Notes: generated by a model not told the origin, from the sequence alone. A DNA stretch of 64,000 bases from Methylobacterium currus (GCF_003058325.1 NZ_CP028843.1:2948001-3012000); one strand, 5' to 3'; counted from the first letter of the stretch, positions 9,356 through 19,782 are shown. Program-made: numbers and translations.

Positions 9356-9517
9356 TCGGGGCGGCCCCGTGCCGAGTTCTTGTCGGGGCGGCCCCGTGCC
9401 GAGCTCTTGTCGGGGCGGCCCCGTGCCGAGCTCTTGTCGGGGCGACCCCGTGCCGAGCTCTTGTCGGGGCGACCCCGTGCCGAGTTCTTGTCGGGGCGAC
9501 CCCGTGCCCCCTTGCAG
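9356..9517. repeat. 27-bp minisatellite between serA and the SCO1 gene
   Basis: Five full head-to-tail copies of a 27-base unit (9356, 9383, 9410, 9437, 9464) plus a partial sixth from 9491, with no spacers. Each unit begins TCGGGGCG and ends CTCTTG or TTCTTG. Copies 1-3 read GGGGCGGCCCC and copies 4-6 GGGGCGACCCC, so every unit carries a small inverted repeat, giving a row of potential hairpins. It fills much of the 425-base gap between divergent serA and sco1. The rest of that gap shows no gene. Confidence 0.93.
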
Positions 9518-9580
9518 CCTCGGGCCGGCGGTGATCCACCGGCCGCGTCCGCCCTCGGCAAGCCAGGAAGAGTCCGCCCG

Positions 9581-10174
9581 ATGTACCTCACGCCCCGGAT
9601 GCGCCGCGCCGCGATCCCGCTCCTCGTCTTCGTCCTCGGTCTGGCCGTCCTGGGCATCACGGCCAGCCTGATGCTCGGCCGCCCGGCCACCGGCACCAGC
9701 GCGGTCGGCGGGCCGTTCACCCTGGTGAACCAGGACGGCCGCACCGTCACCGACCGGGACTTCGCCGGCAAGCCGCACCTGGTCTTCTTCGGTTTCACCC
9801 ACTGCCCGGACATCTGCCCGACCACCCTGCAGCAGATCTCCGACGTGCTGGCGGCCCTCGGGCCGCGGGGAGGCGACGTGAAGGCGCTGTTCGTCACCGT
9901 CGACCCCGAGCGCGACAATCCGGCGGCGCTCAAGGAATACCTGTCGAGCTTCGATCCCCGTATCGTCGGTCTCACCGGCTCGCCCGAGGCGGTGGCCGCC
10001 ACCGTGAAGGCCTACCGGGCCTATAGCCGCAAGGTGCCGCTGAAGGAGGGCGACTACACGATGGAGCATACGGCGCTCGTCTACATCATGGACGGGCGCG
10101 GCAACTTCGTCGGCTCGCTCAACCTGATGCGTCCGGCCAAGGACGCCGCCGCCGAGATCGCGCGCCAGCTCTGA
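9581..10174 (+). CDS. SCO1/SenC family copper chaperone for cytochrome oxidase
   Basis: A 197-residue membrane-anchored periplasmic thioredoxin-fold protein that supplies copper to, or reduces, the CuA site of cytochrome c oxidase. One N-terminal transmembrane helix (about residues 10-32) precedes the domain. Copper ligands are visible: Cys75 and Cys79 in FTHCPDICPTT, and His163 in YTMEHTALVYIMD; FVTVDPERDNP is the usual family segment. ATG 9581 is chosen because it gives a short n-region before the helix; ATG 9599 is an alternative. The frame stays open upstream through the minisatellite, but that extension is not credible. It converges with the glycosyltransferase gene, four bases between stop codons. 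Confidence 0.92.
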   Translation: MYLTPRMRRAAIPLLVFVLGLAVLGITASLMLGRPATGTSAVGGPFTLVNQDGRTVTDRDFAGKPHLVFFGFTHCPDICPTTLQQISDVLAALGPRGGDVKALFVTVDPERDNPAALKEYLSSFDPRIVGLTGSPEAVAATVKAYRAYSRKVPLKEGDYTMEHTALVYIMDGRGNFVGSLNLMRPAKDAAAEIARQL

Positions 10175-10178
10175 CAGG

Positions 10179-12014
10179 TCAGCGCCGCCGCAGCGCCCCG
10201 CTGCGGGAGGTGGCGGAGAGCCCGTGCTCGGTCTTGTTCCAGCGATAGGGCGCCATCAGCAGCTCGATGAGGCCGAGCCAGGCCGCCGCGCTGACGAGGC
10301 CATAATAGAACGGCAGCGCGAGCACCCACGGGGCGAGGCTCCACCAGCCCCGCCGCAGGCACCCGACGAGCGCCGGCACCCCCATCGCGCCGAGCCCCGC
10401 GGCGAAGACGGTCGCGCCTGTCGCCGTCGCCAGGTTGCTGAGGACGTCCGGACCGGCCGGCAGCGGATCCGCGGCGAAGTGCCAGGCCGTCAGCGCGATC
10501 CCGAACGGGTAGGCCAGCGCCGAGACGACCGTGCCGGGCACCATCGCGACCGCACAGAACAGGCCGAGGGGGCCGAGGCGCCGCAAGGCCCGGACGGGGT
10601 GCCGGCTGTGGGTGATCGTGGTCTGGACGTACCCCTTCATCCAGCGGGTGCGCTGGCGCAGCCAGGGCCGCCCGTGGGCGGGGGCCTCCTCCAGGGTCGA
10701 GAGCGGCAGGTCGCCGACCCGGTAGCCGGCAAGGCTCAGGCGCAGGCCGAGATCGGCATCCTCGGTGACGTTCCAGGCGTCCCAGCCGTGCAGGTCGCGC
10801 AGCACTCGCGTGCGGAAATGCGTGGTCGTGCCGCCGAGCGGCACCGGCAGGTGCGCCGCCGTCAGCAGCGGCAGGAGCACGTCGAAGAGCGCCGCGTATT
10901 CGAGGGTGAAGCAGCGGGTGAGCCACGAATCGTTCGTGTTGTCGATCACCAGCCGGCCCTGCAGGCAGGCGAGCCGGTCGGAGCCGGCGCGGAACAGGGC
11001 GGCGGCTGCCCGCAACTGGCCCGGATCCGGCACGTCCTCGGCGTCGTAGACCACGAGGTGCTCGCCGCGGGCGAGCGGCAGGGCGACGTTGAGGGCCCGC
11101 GGCTTGGTGCGGGGCAGGCCGGCGGGCGCCGTCACCACCTCGAACCGCGCCGGCAGCGTCAGCGCGGCCAGGGCCGCGGCGGTGGCGTCGTCGTCGGCCT
11201 CGATCATGAATTTGATGTCGAGCTTCGAGGCCGGGTAGTCGAGGCGGCTGAGCGCGCCGATCAAGCGCGGCACCACCTCGGCCTCGCGGTAGAGCGCCAC
11301 CAGCACGGTGTAGACCGGCAGCTCAGGCTCCGGCACGGGTGCTGGCAGGAGAACGGGCAGGGGATCGGGATGCAGCAGCGGGGCGGCGAGGCGAAAGACG
11401 ATCGCCGCCAGGATCGTCAGGTTGAGCACCACCAAGGCGGTGAGCCGCAGCCAGGGCGAGGCGTCGAGGAGGAGCGGTGCCCCCGCGACGGCGAGCAGCA
11501 GGACGAGGATCTGCGCCGGGTGCAGCCCCGGGCGGTAGGCCCAGTCGGGCGCGCCCACCTCCAGCGCCTCCGCGACCCGGGCCGCGGCCCGGGGGCCGGC
11601 GGTCTGGAGCACCGCCGCGGCGAGCGCCGCCGGCGTGGTGACGACAGCCCCGGGCGGCGCGCCGGCGGACAGGAGCGCCGCCACCGCCCCGGGCGCCGGG
11701 GCGAGGACAACCTCCCCTCCGGCGCCGGTGGCGGCGCCGCGGTGGACGTCGTCGGGAAAGCGGGCCTCGGGATGCAGGACGAGGCCGGCACTGCGGAACG
11801 GCCGGCCCAGAGCCCGGGCGAGGGCGGCGTAATACGCGGCCTCGCTCATCAGGCCAGTCCGCAGCAGCGCCGCCGCCGGCTCCGTGCCCTCACGCTGCGC
11901 GATGAAGGCGGCGTCCCGCACGACCGCCAGATCGACGCCCTGGCCGAGCAGGAAGGCGAGCTCGCCGGGTAGGACGATCGCGGCGCCCTGCGGAGACCGG
12001 ACCTCGACGAACAT
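10179..12014 (-). CDS. Membrane glycosyltransferase, GT2 family, with type II secretion ATPase-like N-terminal domain
   Basis: 611 residues. About residues 1-110 resemble the MshEN/T2SSE N-terminal domain found in several GT2 enzymes (VLPGELAFLLGQGVDLAVVRDAA, then LLRTGLMSEAAYYAALARALGRPF). Two hydrophobic segments follow (about 168-184 and 190-212), then a family 2 catalytic domain: YTVLVALYREAEV, nucleotide-sugar and metal site DAED (324-327), TED (418-420) and the processive-type QRTRW motif (454-458). Further transmembrane helices close the protein. The layout matches BcsA/NodC/hyaluronan synthase-like enzymes that polymerise and export a beta-linked polysaccharide across the inner membrane. 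The sugar is unknown, and no cellulose-specific PilZ domain is seen. It is divergent from the solute-binding gene. Confidence 0.86.
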   Translation of the reverse strand: MFVEVRSPQGAAIVLPGELAFLLGQGVDLAVVRDAAFIAQREGTEPAAALLRTGLMSEAAYYAALARALGRPFRSAGLVLHPEARFPDDVHRGAATGAGGEVVLAPAPGAVAALLSAGAPPGAVVTTPAALAAAVLQTAGPRAAARVAEALEVGAPDWAYRPGLHPAQILVLLLAVAGAPLLLDASPWLRLTALVVLNLTILAAIVFRLAAPLLHPDPLPVLLPAPVPEPELPVYTVLVALYREAEVVPRLIGALSRLDYPASKLDIKFMIEADDDATAAALAALTLPARFEVVTAPAGLPRTKPRALNVALPLARGEHLVVYDAEDVPDPGQLRAAAALFRAGSDRLACLQGRLVIDNTNDSWLTRCFTLEYAALFDVLLPLLTAAHLPVPLGGTTTHFRTRVLRDLHGWDAWNVTEDADLGLRLSLAGYRVGDLPLSTLEEAPAHGRPWLRQRTRWMKGYVQTTITHSRHPVRALRRLGPLGLFCAVAMVPGTVVSALAYPFGIALTAWHFAADPLPAGPDVLSNLATATGATVFAAGLGAMGVPALVGCLRRGWWSLAPWVLALPFYYGLVSAAAWLGLIELLMAPYRWNKTEHGLSATSRSGALRRR

Positions 12015-12070
12015 CCCGGGCCCTCGACGATGCCGGCTCCCGCCGGCGAAGGTTCGTGGTAGGAGAGCTT

Positions 12071-12979
12071 ATGGCTCTCTCCGATCCCGCAACAGCCTCG
12101 CGGACATCCGCCGGCGGTTTTCCCACGGCCGTGGCGCGGATGCCCCTGCGTCAGATGCGCGGCCTGCTGGCGAGCATGCTGATGCTCGCGGCGGTGCCGG
12201 CCCTCGCCGCCGAGGCGGTGACGATCCCGAACTTCTGGAACCCCCGCGCCCGGCTGGAGCGGCCCGTGCCGCCGCAGGCGACGCGGCCGGTGCGCTTCCT
12301 CACCGATGACGAGTACCCGCCGCTGCACTTCGCCGGGCCGGACGGCAACCCGACGGGCTTCTCGGTCGAGCTCGCCCGGGCGGCCTGCGAGAAGCTCGGC
12401 CTGACCTGCACCGTGCAGGTACGCCGCTTCGACACGCTGCTCGACGCGCTCCAGGCCAACCAGGGCGACGTGGTGGCGGCGGCGATCCCGCTCACCCCCT
12501 CCCTGCGGGCCAACCATCGGGCGACCCGGCCGTATTTCCGCTGGCCGGCCCGCTTCGCGGTGCGGGCTGACAAGAGCCTGCCGGCGCCCGACGTGAAGGT
12601 CTTGTCCGAGCACCCCGCCGGCGTGGTCTCGGGCACCGCGCACGAGGCGTATCTGCGCACATTCTTCCACGTGACCCCGAAGACCTACCCGGATCTCGGC
12701 ACCGCCGAAGCGGCCCTGCGCCGCGGCGAGATCGCGTATCTGTTCGGCGACGGGCTCGCCCTGGCGCTGTGGATCGGCGGCACCGAAGCGGCGGGGTGCT
12801 GCGCCTTCTCGGGCGGCGACTACCTGGAGAATCGCTATTTCGGCGAGGGTACCGGCTTCGTCACCCGCAAGGAGGACGAGGTCCTGGCCCGCGCCCTCGA
12901 CGACGCGCTCCAGCGCCTGTGGGACGAGGGGAAATATGCGGAGCTGTACCTGCGGTTCTTCCCGGTCAGCCCGTTCTGA
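12071..12979 (+). CDS. Periplasmic solute-binding protein, family 3 type
   Basis: About 302 residues. A long n-region is followed by a hydrophobic signal segment (MRGLLASMLMLAAVPALAAEA). The mature part has the family 3 layout: VRFLTDDEYPPLHFAGPDG, GFSVELARAACEKLGL, FDTLLDALQANQGDVVAAAIPLT and PYFRWPARFAVR, ending with a C-terminal helix. Family members bind amino acids or small organic acids for ABC importers, or are enzymes or sensor parts. No permease or ATPase gene lies beside it, so its partner is elsewhere or it has another role. ATG 12071 is preferred for AGGAG at 12061-12065; ATG 12140 would give a more standard signal peptide. Confidence 0.82.
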   Translation: MALSDPATASRTSAGGFPTAVARMPLRQMRGLLASMLMLAAVPALAAEAVTIPNFWNPRARLERPVPPQATRPVRFLTDDEYPPLHFAGPDGNPTGFSVELARAACEKLGLTCTVQVRRFDTLLDALQANQGDVVAAAIPLTPSLRANHRATRPYFRWPARFAVRADKSLPAPDVKVLSEHPAGVVSGTAHEAYLRTFFHVTPKTYPDLGTAEAALRRGEIAYLFGDGLALALWIGGTEAAGCCAFSGGDYLENRYFGEGTGFVTRKEDEVLARALDDALQRLWDEGKYAELYLRFFPVSPF

Positions 12980-12989
12980 GCCGAGGCTG

Positions 12990-13778
12990 TCAGGCCTTTC
13001 GCGGCACGAACGGATGCGTGCTTGACAGTCCGCCATCGACCGCGAGCGCCTGGCCGTTGATGTAGGAGGCCTCGTCGCTCGCCAGGAAGACGGCCGCGGC
13101 GGCGATCTCCTCAGGGAGGCCCGCCCGGCGCGAGGGATTGAGCTGGCCGATGCGGTCCGCCTTGCCTTTCGCCCGCGCCGCGGCGAACAGGCCGGCCGTC
13201 ATGCCGGTCTCGATCAGGCCGGGGCAGACGGCGTTGATCCGGACACCTGTGCCCGCGAAGGCGTCCGCCGCGGTCTGGACCAGGCTGATCACCCCGGCCT
13301 TGCTGGCGCTGTAGGCCGCACCCGCCGCATTGGCCCTGAGGCCCGCAACGGAGGCGGTGCAGACGATCGCGCCGCCGCCGTGGCGCAGCAGCAGCGGCCC
13401 GCCATGCTTGATCGCCAGGAAGGCGCCGATCAGGTTGACGCGCAACACCTCCTCCCAGAGTTCGACGCTCTGCTCGGTGAACGGCACGGTGCCGCCGCCG
13501 ATCCCCGCATTGGCGTGGATCACGTCGAGCCGGCCGAAGGCCCGCTCGGCGGCCGTGAGAAATCCGGTCACGTCGGGCTCGCGGCCGGCATCCGCCGCGA
13601 GCGCCAGGGCCCGGCCGCCCTCCGCGGCGATCATCGCCGCGGTCTCCTCGGCACCGGCCGCGTCGCGGTCGACCACCGCGACGGCAGCGCCCTCGCGGGC
13701 GAAGAGCAGGGACGAGGCGCGGCCGATGCCGCTGCCGGCACCGGTGACGAGGACGGCCTTGGCCGTGAAGCGTGCCAT
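12990..13778 (-). CDS. Short-chain dehydrogenase/reductase (downstream of pair)
   Basis: A 262-residue classical SDR oxidoreductase using NAD(P). Nucleotide-binding TGAGSGIG is at about residues 12-19, then HANAGIG, the catalytic serine region CTASVAGL, the active-site YSASKAG, and the [10 protein letters not shown] loop. The C-terminus [19 protein letters not shown] is standard for the family. An Asp at the end of beta-strand 2 (AVVDRDAAG) suggests a preference for NAD over NADP (inference). It lies 27 bases after the stop of a second SDR gene on the same strand, so the two are probably one operon. An AGGGAG ribosome-binding site precedes ATG 13778. The substrate cannot be told from sequence. 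Confidence 0.9.
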   Translation of the reverse strand: MARFTAKAVLVTGAGSGIGRASSLLFAREGAAVAVVDRDAAGAEETAAMIAAEGGRALALAADAGREPDVTGFLTAAERAFGRLDVIHANAGIGGGTVPFTEQSVELWEEVLRVNLIGAFLAIKHGGPLLLRHGGGAIVCTASVAGLRANAAGAAYSASKAGVISLVQTAADAFAGTGVRINAVCPGLIETGMTAGLFAAARAKGKADRIGQLNPSRRAGLPEEIAAAAVFLASDEASYINGQALAVDGGLSSTHPFVPRKA

Positions 13779-13805
13779 CGCGTTCTCCCTCACGCCCAGA
13801 TCTTC

Positions 13806-14588
13806 TCACGCGACCGTGTAGCCGCCGTCGATCACCAGCACCTGGCCGGTATGGTAGGCCGACGCCCCGCTCATCAGGTAGACGGCGATGCCCCCGAAAT
13901 CCTCCGGCCGGCCGAAGCGGCGGGCGGGGATGCGCGGCAGGTTGAAGGTCACGAACTTCTCGTTCGCCATCAGGCCCGCCGTCATGTCGCTCTCGATCCA
14001 GCCCGGCAGGATCGCGTTCGCCGTCACGCCATGGCGGGCGAGCTCGACCGCCAGCGCCCGCACCATCGCGTTCAGCGCCCCCTTGGTGGCGCCGTAATGC
14101 TCGTTGCGGGCCGCACCGAGCAGCGAGGCGACGCTCGACGTGGCGACGAGCCGCCCGAAGGCGTCGCCGTTGCCGGCGCGCTCGGCCATGTGCCGCGCCG
14201 CGACCTGGAAGCTCGACACCACCCCGTCGAGATTGACCGCGAAGGTCCGCCGCCACTCCTCCGCGTCCCGCTCCAGGAACGAGCGCCGCCCGCCCCCGGC
14301 CACCCCCGCATTGGCGAACATCCCGTCGACCCGGCCGAAGCGCGCGAGCGTCGCGTCGAAGGCGCGCTGCACCGTCTGGCGGTCGGCGACGTCGCAGGTC
14401 TCGGCGGCGACCGGGGCGCCCGTGGCTTCGAGGCGAGCGAGGGCGCGCCGGTTCTTCTCCGCGTCGCGGCCCCAGATCGAGACCGCACATCCGGCTCCGG
14501 CCAGGGCCTCGGCCATCCCGAGCCCGATGCCGCCATTGCCGCCGGTGACCACCGCCACCCGGCCGGTGAGATCGAACAGGGCCGCCAT
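13806..14588 (-). CDS. Short-chain dehydrogenase/reductase (upstream of pair)
   Basis: A 260-residue classical [11 protein letters not shown] lies at about residues 15-22; FANAGVAGG, the catalytic [18 protein letters not shown] and [12 protein letters not shown] follow, and the protein ends [34 protein letters not shown] after strand 2 has an Arg that often goes with NADP use (inference). It starts at ATG 14588 with GGGAGGAT upstream. It is first in a probable two-gene operon with the other SDR, and divergent from the LLM-type monooxygenase gene across 276 bases. The pair differ too much to be a recent duplication. Confidence 0.9.
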   Translation of the reverse strand: MAALFDLTGRVAVVTGGNGGIGLGMAEALAGAGCAVSIWGRDAEKNRRALARLEATGAPVAAETCDVADRQTVQRAFDATLARFGRVDGMFANAGVAGGGRRSFLERDAEEWRRTFAVNLDGVVSSFQVAARHMAERAGNGDAFGRLVATSSVASLLGAARNEHYGATKGALNAMVRALAVELARHGVTANAILPGWIESDMTAGLMANEKFVTFNLPRIPARRFGRPEDFGGIAVYLMSGASAYHTGQVLVIDGGYTVA

Positions 14589-14864
14589 GGATCCTCCCAG
14601 GGTCGCCCGTCTCGTCGCAACCGCGGGCGCGGGACCCAGCATCGGAGAAACGCCGAGGCCGGGCAAGGCTTCGTTCGAACATGTGGAATGGTCGATGTCG
14701 GCCACTCGCCGCTGAGGACGGAAGAGGCGGTATGGTTGCGGGCCCCATCGGCCGCCGCGCCGTCCACGCATGTCACGCATCGGCCCGGTGCGCTTGCATC
14801 CGTCGGCCTCAGGCCAAATCTTGAACGCCAGCAGGGGACACGCACTCACACCCGGGATCCGCCG

Positions 14865-15893
14865 ATGCCGCCACTCTCCATTCTCGACCTCGCGCCGATC
14901 CCGCAGGGATCCACGCCCGGCGACGCGCTGCGCAACACCCTCGACCTTGCGCAGCATGCCGACCGGTGGGGCTTCACCCGCTACTGGGTGGCCGAGCACC
15001 ACAACATGACCGGCATCGCGAGCGCCGCGACCGCGGTGGTGGTGGGCTACATCGCCGGGGGCACGCACCGGATCCGGGTCGGGGCCGGCGGCATCATGCT
15101 GCCGAACCACTCGCCGATGGTGATCGCCGAGCAGTTCGGCACGCTCGCCGAGCTCTATCCGGGCCGCATCGACCTCGGGCTCGGCCGGGCGCCCGGCACC
15201 GACCAGCGCACCCTGCGGGCGCTGCGCCGCGATCCCGCCGCCTCCGACCATTTCCCGCAGGACGTGCTGGAACTCCAGACGCTGCTGGGGCCGCTCGATG
15301 CCGGGCGGGTGATCCAGGCGGTGCCCGGCACCAACACCAACGTGCCGCTATGGATCCTCGGCTCCAGCCTGTTCGGGGCCCAGCTCGCCGCGATGCTGGG
15401 GCTGCCCTACGCCTTCGCGTCGCATTTCGCGCCCGATGCGCTGATGCAGGCGATGGAGGTCTACCGCGCCCGCTTCGAGCCCTCGGCGCAAGCGGCCAAG
15501 CCGCACGCCATGGTCGGCGTCAACGTGATCGCGGCGGAGACCGACGGCGAGGCGCGCCGCCTGTTCACCTCGGCGCAGCAATCCTTCACCAATATCTTCC
15601 GCGGCACGCGCGGCCAGCTGCCGCCGCCGATCGACGACATCGAGACCTACTGGTCGGGCCACGAGAAGCTCCAGGCCTCGGGCATGCTGGCCTGCTCGGT
15701 GGTCGGCTCGCCCGAGACGGTGCGGCAGGGCCTCGCGGCCATCGCGGCGCGCACGGGGGCCGACGAGCTGATGGTGGCTGCCGCGATCTACGACCATCGG
15801 GCTCGCTTGCGCTCCTACGAGATCCTGGCGGACTTGCTGCCGGGCGTTTCGCAGCGGGCCGAGACCGCGATCCGCGCGCCCGCCCACGCTTAA
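14865..15893 (+). CDS. LLM-class flavin-dependent oxidoreductase (luciferase-like)
   Basis: A 342-residue protein of the bacterial luciferase-like monooxygenase superfamily, using reduced FMN or F420. Typical segments: [22 protein letters not shown] at the N-terminus, [21 protein letters not shown], the [25 protein letters not shown] strand-turn, [16 protein letters not shown], and [15 protein letters not shown]. This belongs to the subgroup often labelled 'MsnO8 family'. The substrate is unknown. The frame runs open far upstream on DNA covered by the SDR genes, but homology to the family begins at ATG 14865. It is divergently placed from the two SDR genes, which may be linked in function or regulation. 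Confidence 0.9.
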   Translation: MPPLSILDLAPIPQGSTPGDALRNTLDLAQHADRWGFTRYWVAEHHNMTGIASAATAVVVGYIAGGTHRIRVGAGGIMLPNHSPMVIAEQFGTLAELYPGRIDLGLGRAPGTDQRTLRALRRDPAASDHFPQDVLELQTLLGPLDAGRVIQAVPGTNTNVPLWILGSSLFGAQLAAMLGLPYAFASHFAPDALMQAMEVYRARFEPSAQAAKPHAMVGVNVIAAETDGEARRLFTSAQQSFTNIFRGTRGQLPPPIDDIETYWSGHEKLQASGMLACSVVGSPETVRQGLAAIAARTGADELMVAAAIYDHRARLRSYEILADLLPGVSQRAETAIRAPAHA

Positions 15894-15907
15894 CGAATCG
15901 TCTCGCG

Positions 15908-15936
15908 TTGACCCCCGGGAGCGCGGCCCATAGGGT
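15908..15936 (+). promoter_or_regulatory. Probable sigma70-type promoter for lysS
   Basis: TTGACC at 15908-15913 and TAGGGT at 15931-15936 are separated by exactly 17 bases, about 70 bases before the lysS start. The -10 is imperfect. Confidence 0.5.
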
Positions 15937-16007
15937 GCCGGGCTTCCTTCACCGCTCACCGGAAGGCCGCGCCCGGCGCGGCCTCGACAGGCCAAAATCG
16001 CCTCGCC

Positions 16008-17708
16008 ATGTCCGCATTCAGCATCGATCCCGCCCTGGCGGAGGCTGCCGCCTCCGCGTCCGCCTGGCCCTTCGAGGAGGCGCGCAAGCTCGTCGCCCGG
16101 CTGGAACGGACTGGCAAAGGCGAGGTGCTGTTCGAGACCGGCTACGGCCCCTCGGGCCTGCCGCATATCGGCACCTTCGGCGAGGTCGCCCGCACCTCGA
16201 TGGTGCGCCACGCCTTCCGGATGCTCACGAACGATGCCGTGCCGACCCGCCTCGTCGCCTTCTCGGACGACATGGACGGGCTGCGCAAGGTGCCGGACAA
16301 CGTGCCGAACAAGGCGCTGCTGGCCCACAACCTCAACAAGCCGCTGACCGCCGTGCCGGACCCGTTCGGCACCCATGACAGCTTCGGCGCCCACAACAAC
16401 GCCGAGCTGCGCCGCTTCCTCGATTCGTTCGGCTTCGACTACGAGTTCCTGTCCGCCACCGAATGCTACCGCTCGGGCCGGTTCGACGCGACGCTGCTGC
16501 GCGTGCTCGAGCGCTACGACGCCGTGATGGCGGTGATGCTGCCCTCGCTCAGGGCCGAGCGCTCCGCCTCGTACTCGCCGTTCCTGCCGCTCCACCCGGT
16601 CACCGGGCATGTGATGCAGGTGCCGATCGACGAGGTGAAGGTGTCCGCGGGCACCATCGTGTGGCGCGATCCGCAGACGGGCGAGGCCTACGAGACCCCG
16701 GTCACCGGCGGCCACGCCAAGCTGCAATGGAAGCCCGACTGGGCGATGCGCTGGGTCGCGCTCGGCGTCGACTACGAGATGGCCGGCAAGGACCTGATCG
16801 ACTCGGTCAAGCTCTCCGGGCAGATCGCCCGGGCGCTCGGCGCCGAGCCGCCGGAAGGCTTCAACTACGAGCTCTTCCTCGACGAGAAGGGCCAGAAGAT
16901 CTCGAAGTCGAAGGGCAACGGCCTGACCATCGACGAGTGGCTGGCCTACGGCACGCCCGAGAGCCTGGCCTTGTTCATGTACAACAAGCCGCGCGAGGCC
17001 AAGCGCCTGCACTTCGACGTCATCCCGCGCCACGTCGACGATTACCTGTCCTTCCTGGAGAAGCTTCCGGGGCAGGAGCCGAAGCTGAAGCTTGGCAACC
17101 CGGTCTGGCACCTGCATGCCGGCGAGCCGCCGCTTCCTGAGCGGGTGGGGGAGGGCGGGGCGATCCCGTTCGCGATGCTCCTCAACCTCGTGGCGGTGGC
17201 CAACACCGAGGATCCGGCGGTGCTGTGGGGTTTCATCCGCCGCTACGCGCCGGAGGCCTCGCCCGAGACGCATCCGCGCCTCGACCGGCTGGTCCACCAC
17301 GCCGTGCGTTACTTCCGCGATTTCGTGCGCCCACAGAAGACCTACCGCACGCCGAGCGAGGCCGAGGCGGCGGCGCTCACCGACCTGTCGGAAACGCTGG
17401 CCGCGCAGGCCGGCTCGACCGATCCGGAGGCGCTGCAGGCGGCGGTCTACGAGGTCGGGCGGCGCCACTTCCCCGACCTGTCGGGCAAGTCGAAGAGCCC
17501 GGACGGGCGGCCCGGCGTCTCCCAGGCTTGGTTCACCACGCTCTACGGCATCCTCCTCGGCGAGGCTCGCGGGCCCCGCTTCGGCTCCTTCGTCGCCCTC
17601 TACGGCGTCAAGGAGACCCGCGCGCTGATCGACCGCGCCCTGTCGGGAGCGCTCGCCGAGGAGCACGCGGCCTTCCTGGAGAGCCGCAACAGGCCTGAAG
17701 CGGCCTGA
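16008..17708 (+). CDS. lysS: Lysyl-tRNA synthetase, class I
   Basis: A 566-residue enzyme charging tRNA-Lys with lysine. It is the class I (archaeal-type, often called lysK) enzyme, not the class II form of E. coli. The Rossmann-fold signature HIGT is at residues 53-56 and KISKS at 297-301, followed by [11 protein letters not shown]. The helical anticodon-binding region forms the C-terminal half. Class I LysRS is known from most alphaproteobacteria, spirochaetes and many archaea, so this agrees with the proposed lineage. It is monocistronic, with a promoter-like pair upstream and a CCCCGCCG/CGGCGGGG hairpin at 17720-17738 after the stop codon. Confidence 0.95.
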   Translation: MSAFSIDPALAEAAASASAWPFEEARKLVARLERTGKGEVLFETGYGPSGLPHIGTFGEVARTSMVRHAFRMLTNDAVPTRLVAFSDDMDGLRKVPDNVPNKALLAHNLNKPLTAVPDPFGTHDSFGAHNNAELRRFLDSFGFDYEFLSATECYRSGRFDATLLRVLERYDAVMAVMLPSLRAERSASYSPFLPLHPVTGHVMQVPIDEVKVSAGTIVWRDPQTGEAYETPVTGGHAKLQWKPDWAMRWVALGVDYEMAGKDLIDSVKLSGQIARALGAEPPEGFNYELFLDEKGQKISKSKGNGLTIDEWLAYGTPESLALFMYNKPREAKRLHFDVIPRHVDDYLSFLEKLPGQEPKLKLGNPVWHLHAGEPPLPERVGEGGAIPFAMLLNLVAVANTEDPAVLWGFIRRYAPEASPETHPRLDRLVHHAVRYFRDFVRPQKTYRTPSEAEAAALTDLSETLAAQAGSTDPEALQAAVYEVGRRHFPDLSGKSKSPDGRPGVSQAWFTTLYGILLGEARGPRFGSFVALYGVKETRALIDRALSGALAEEHAAFLESRNRPEAA

Positions 17709-17719
17709 TCACCTCCGGT

Positions 17720-17738
17720 CCCCGCCGCCACGGCGGGG
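17720..17738 (+). other. Hairpin after lysS
   Basis: A perfect 8-bp stem (17720-17727 with 17731-17738, loop CCA), eleven bases after the lysS stop. There is no T-run, so terminator function is uncertain; it may be Rho-assisted. Confidence 0.35.
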
Positions 17739-17841
17739 ATCGTCCCCACGTTGTCCCCACCCATCCACCCGTTTACCTTGGCAGCAGGGAATCAGTGGTG
17801 GTATGGAACATATCAGGAACAAACGCCCCGAGGCACCCGTG

Positions 17842-18222
17842 ATGCGCGCCGTGATGCCGCTCCTGCTGATCGCCCTGTCGGGACCAGGCCAGGTGACCGA
17901 GACCCATGCCATCGAGGTGGCGCGGCCTGCCCGAGAGGCGGCGGCGATCGCGCGGCTGAAGGGCTGCCTGGCGCGGGAATCCGCCGCCGCGCGGATTCGG
18001 CACGAGACGCCGGAGCATTTCGCCGTGCGGGCCCAGCATATCTGCCTGGCGGCCAAGCGCGACGCCGCCCGGGCGAAGGCCGTGGCCCTCGTCGCCGCCG
18101 GCTTCACCGAGGCGCCGGACCTCGTCGGCGCCGTCGAGCAGCTGCTCTCCGACCACGAGCGCGAGACGGCGGAGGCCTATGCCCGCAGCCTCGACCGTCG
18201 GCGCGTGGCCGGAACCCCGTGA
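17842..18222 (+). CDS. Hypothetical small secreted protein
   Basis: About 126 residues. The N-terminus MRAVMPLLLIALSGPGQ looks like a signal peptide, with possible cleavage after THA. The mature part is a highly charged, Ala-rich, mainly helical protein with two cysteines (KGCLARES and HICLAAK), which could form a disulphide in the periplasm. I do not recognise a family. ATG 17842 has GAGG eight bases upstream; ATG 17803 would add 13 residues. It stands alone between lysS and tuf. Codon usage is like its neighbours. Confidence 0.6.
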   Translation: MRAVMPLLLIALSGPGQVTETHAIEVARPAREAAAIARLKGCLARESAAARIRHETPEHFAVRAQHICLAAKRDAARAKAVALVAAGFTEAPDLVGAVEQLLSDHERETAEAYARSLDRRRVAGTP

Positions 18223-18365
18223 GGGACTCTCCGGGTGAGGCGCTTCCTGGGACCGGGCACCGCCTGAGACGACGCCGGACTTGATCAACCGGCGCTAACC
18301 CTCTAAGCGGGCCGCGCCTTCCGCCCGGCTGGACGTCGTGGGCGGGCTTGCCGCAGGTGATGGAT

Positions 18366-19556
<1,191 letters not shown>

Positions 19557-19602
19557 ATCGGACGAGATCGGTCCGGGGCCGTCGCGGCTCCGGACGGGGC
19601 AA

Positions 19603-19633
19603 GGGGCGGGTGCCGCACGGCACCCGCCCCTTT
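19603..19633 (+). terminator. Terminator after tuf copy 1
   Basis: A 12-bp perfect stem (19603-19614 with 19619-19630), loop GCAC, flanked by AA before and TTT after. It separates tuf from the tRNA-Trp/secE unit. Confidence 0.7.
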
Positions 19634-19782
19634 CGCGTTGATCGGGTGCCGACCGAGCATCGGGACAGTTCCTGGATCCGTCGATCGCCCTTGGATGGGG
19701 CTGGGAATGGCCCGGCGCCGCCGGCCGCCTTGGCCGGAGCGCGCGACGGCGCGCATTCGCAGGGCGGGTTGCGACATTCCGC

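Noticed and set aside
9356..9517. Possible CRISPR array
   Set aside because: The repeats are directly contiguous with no spacers and there are no cas genes.
9137..9580. In-frame N-terminal extension of the SCO1 protein through the minisatellite, giving nine-residue repeats
   Set aside because: The real protein begins with a membrane anchor at 9581; the extension overlaps the serA start and is repeat translation.
13380..14864. Upstream extension of the luciferase-like monooxygenase frame
   Set aside because: It lies opposite both SDR genes; family similarity begins only at 14865.
18281..18309. TTGATC, 17 bases, TAAGCG before tuf copy 1 as a promoter
   Set aside because: The -10 is too far from consensus; a promoter must exist nearby, but I cannot place it with confidence.
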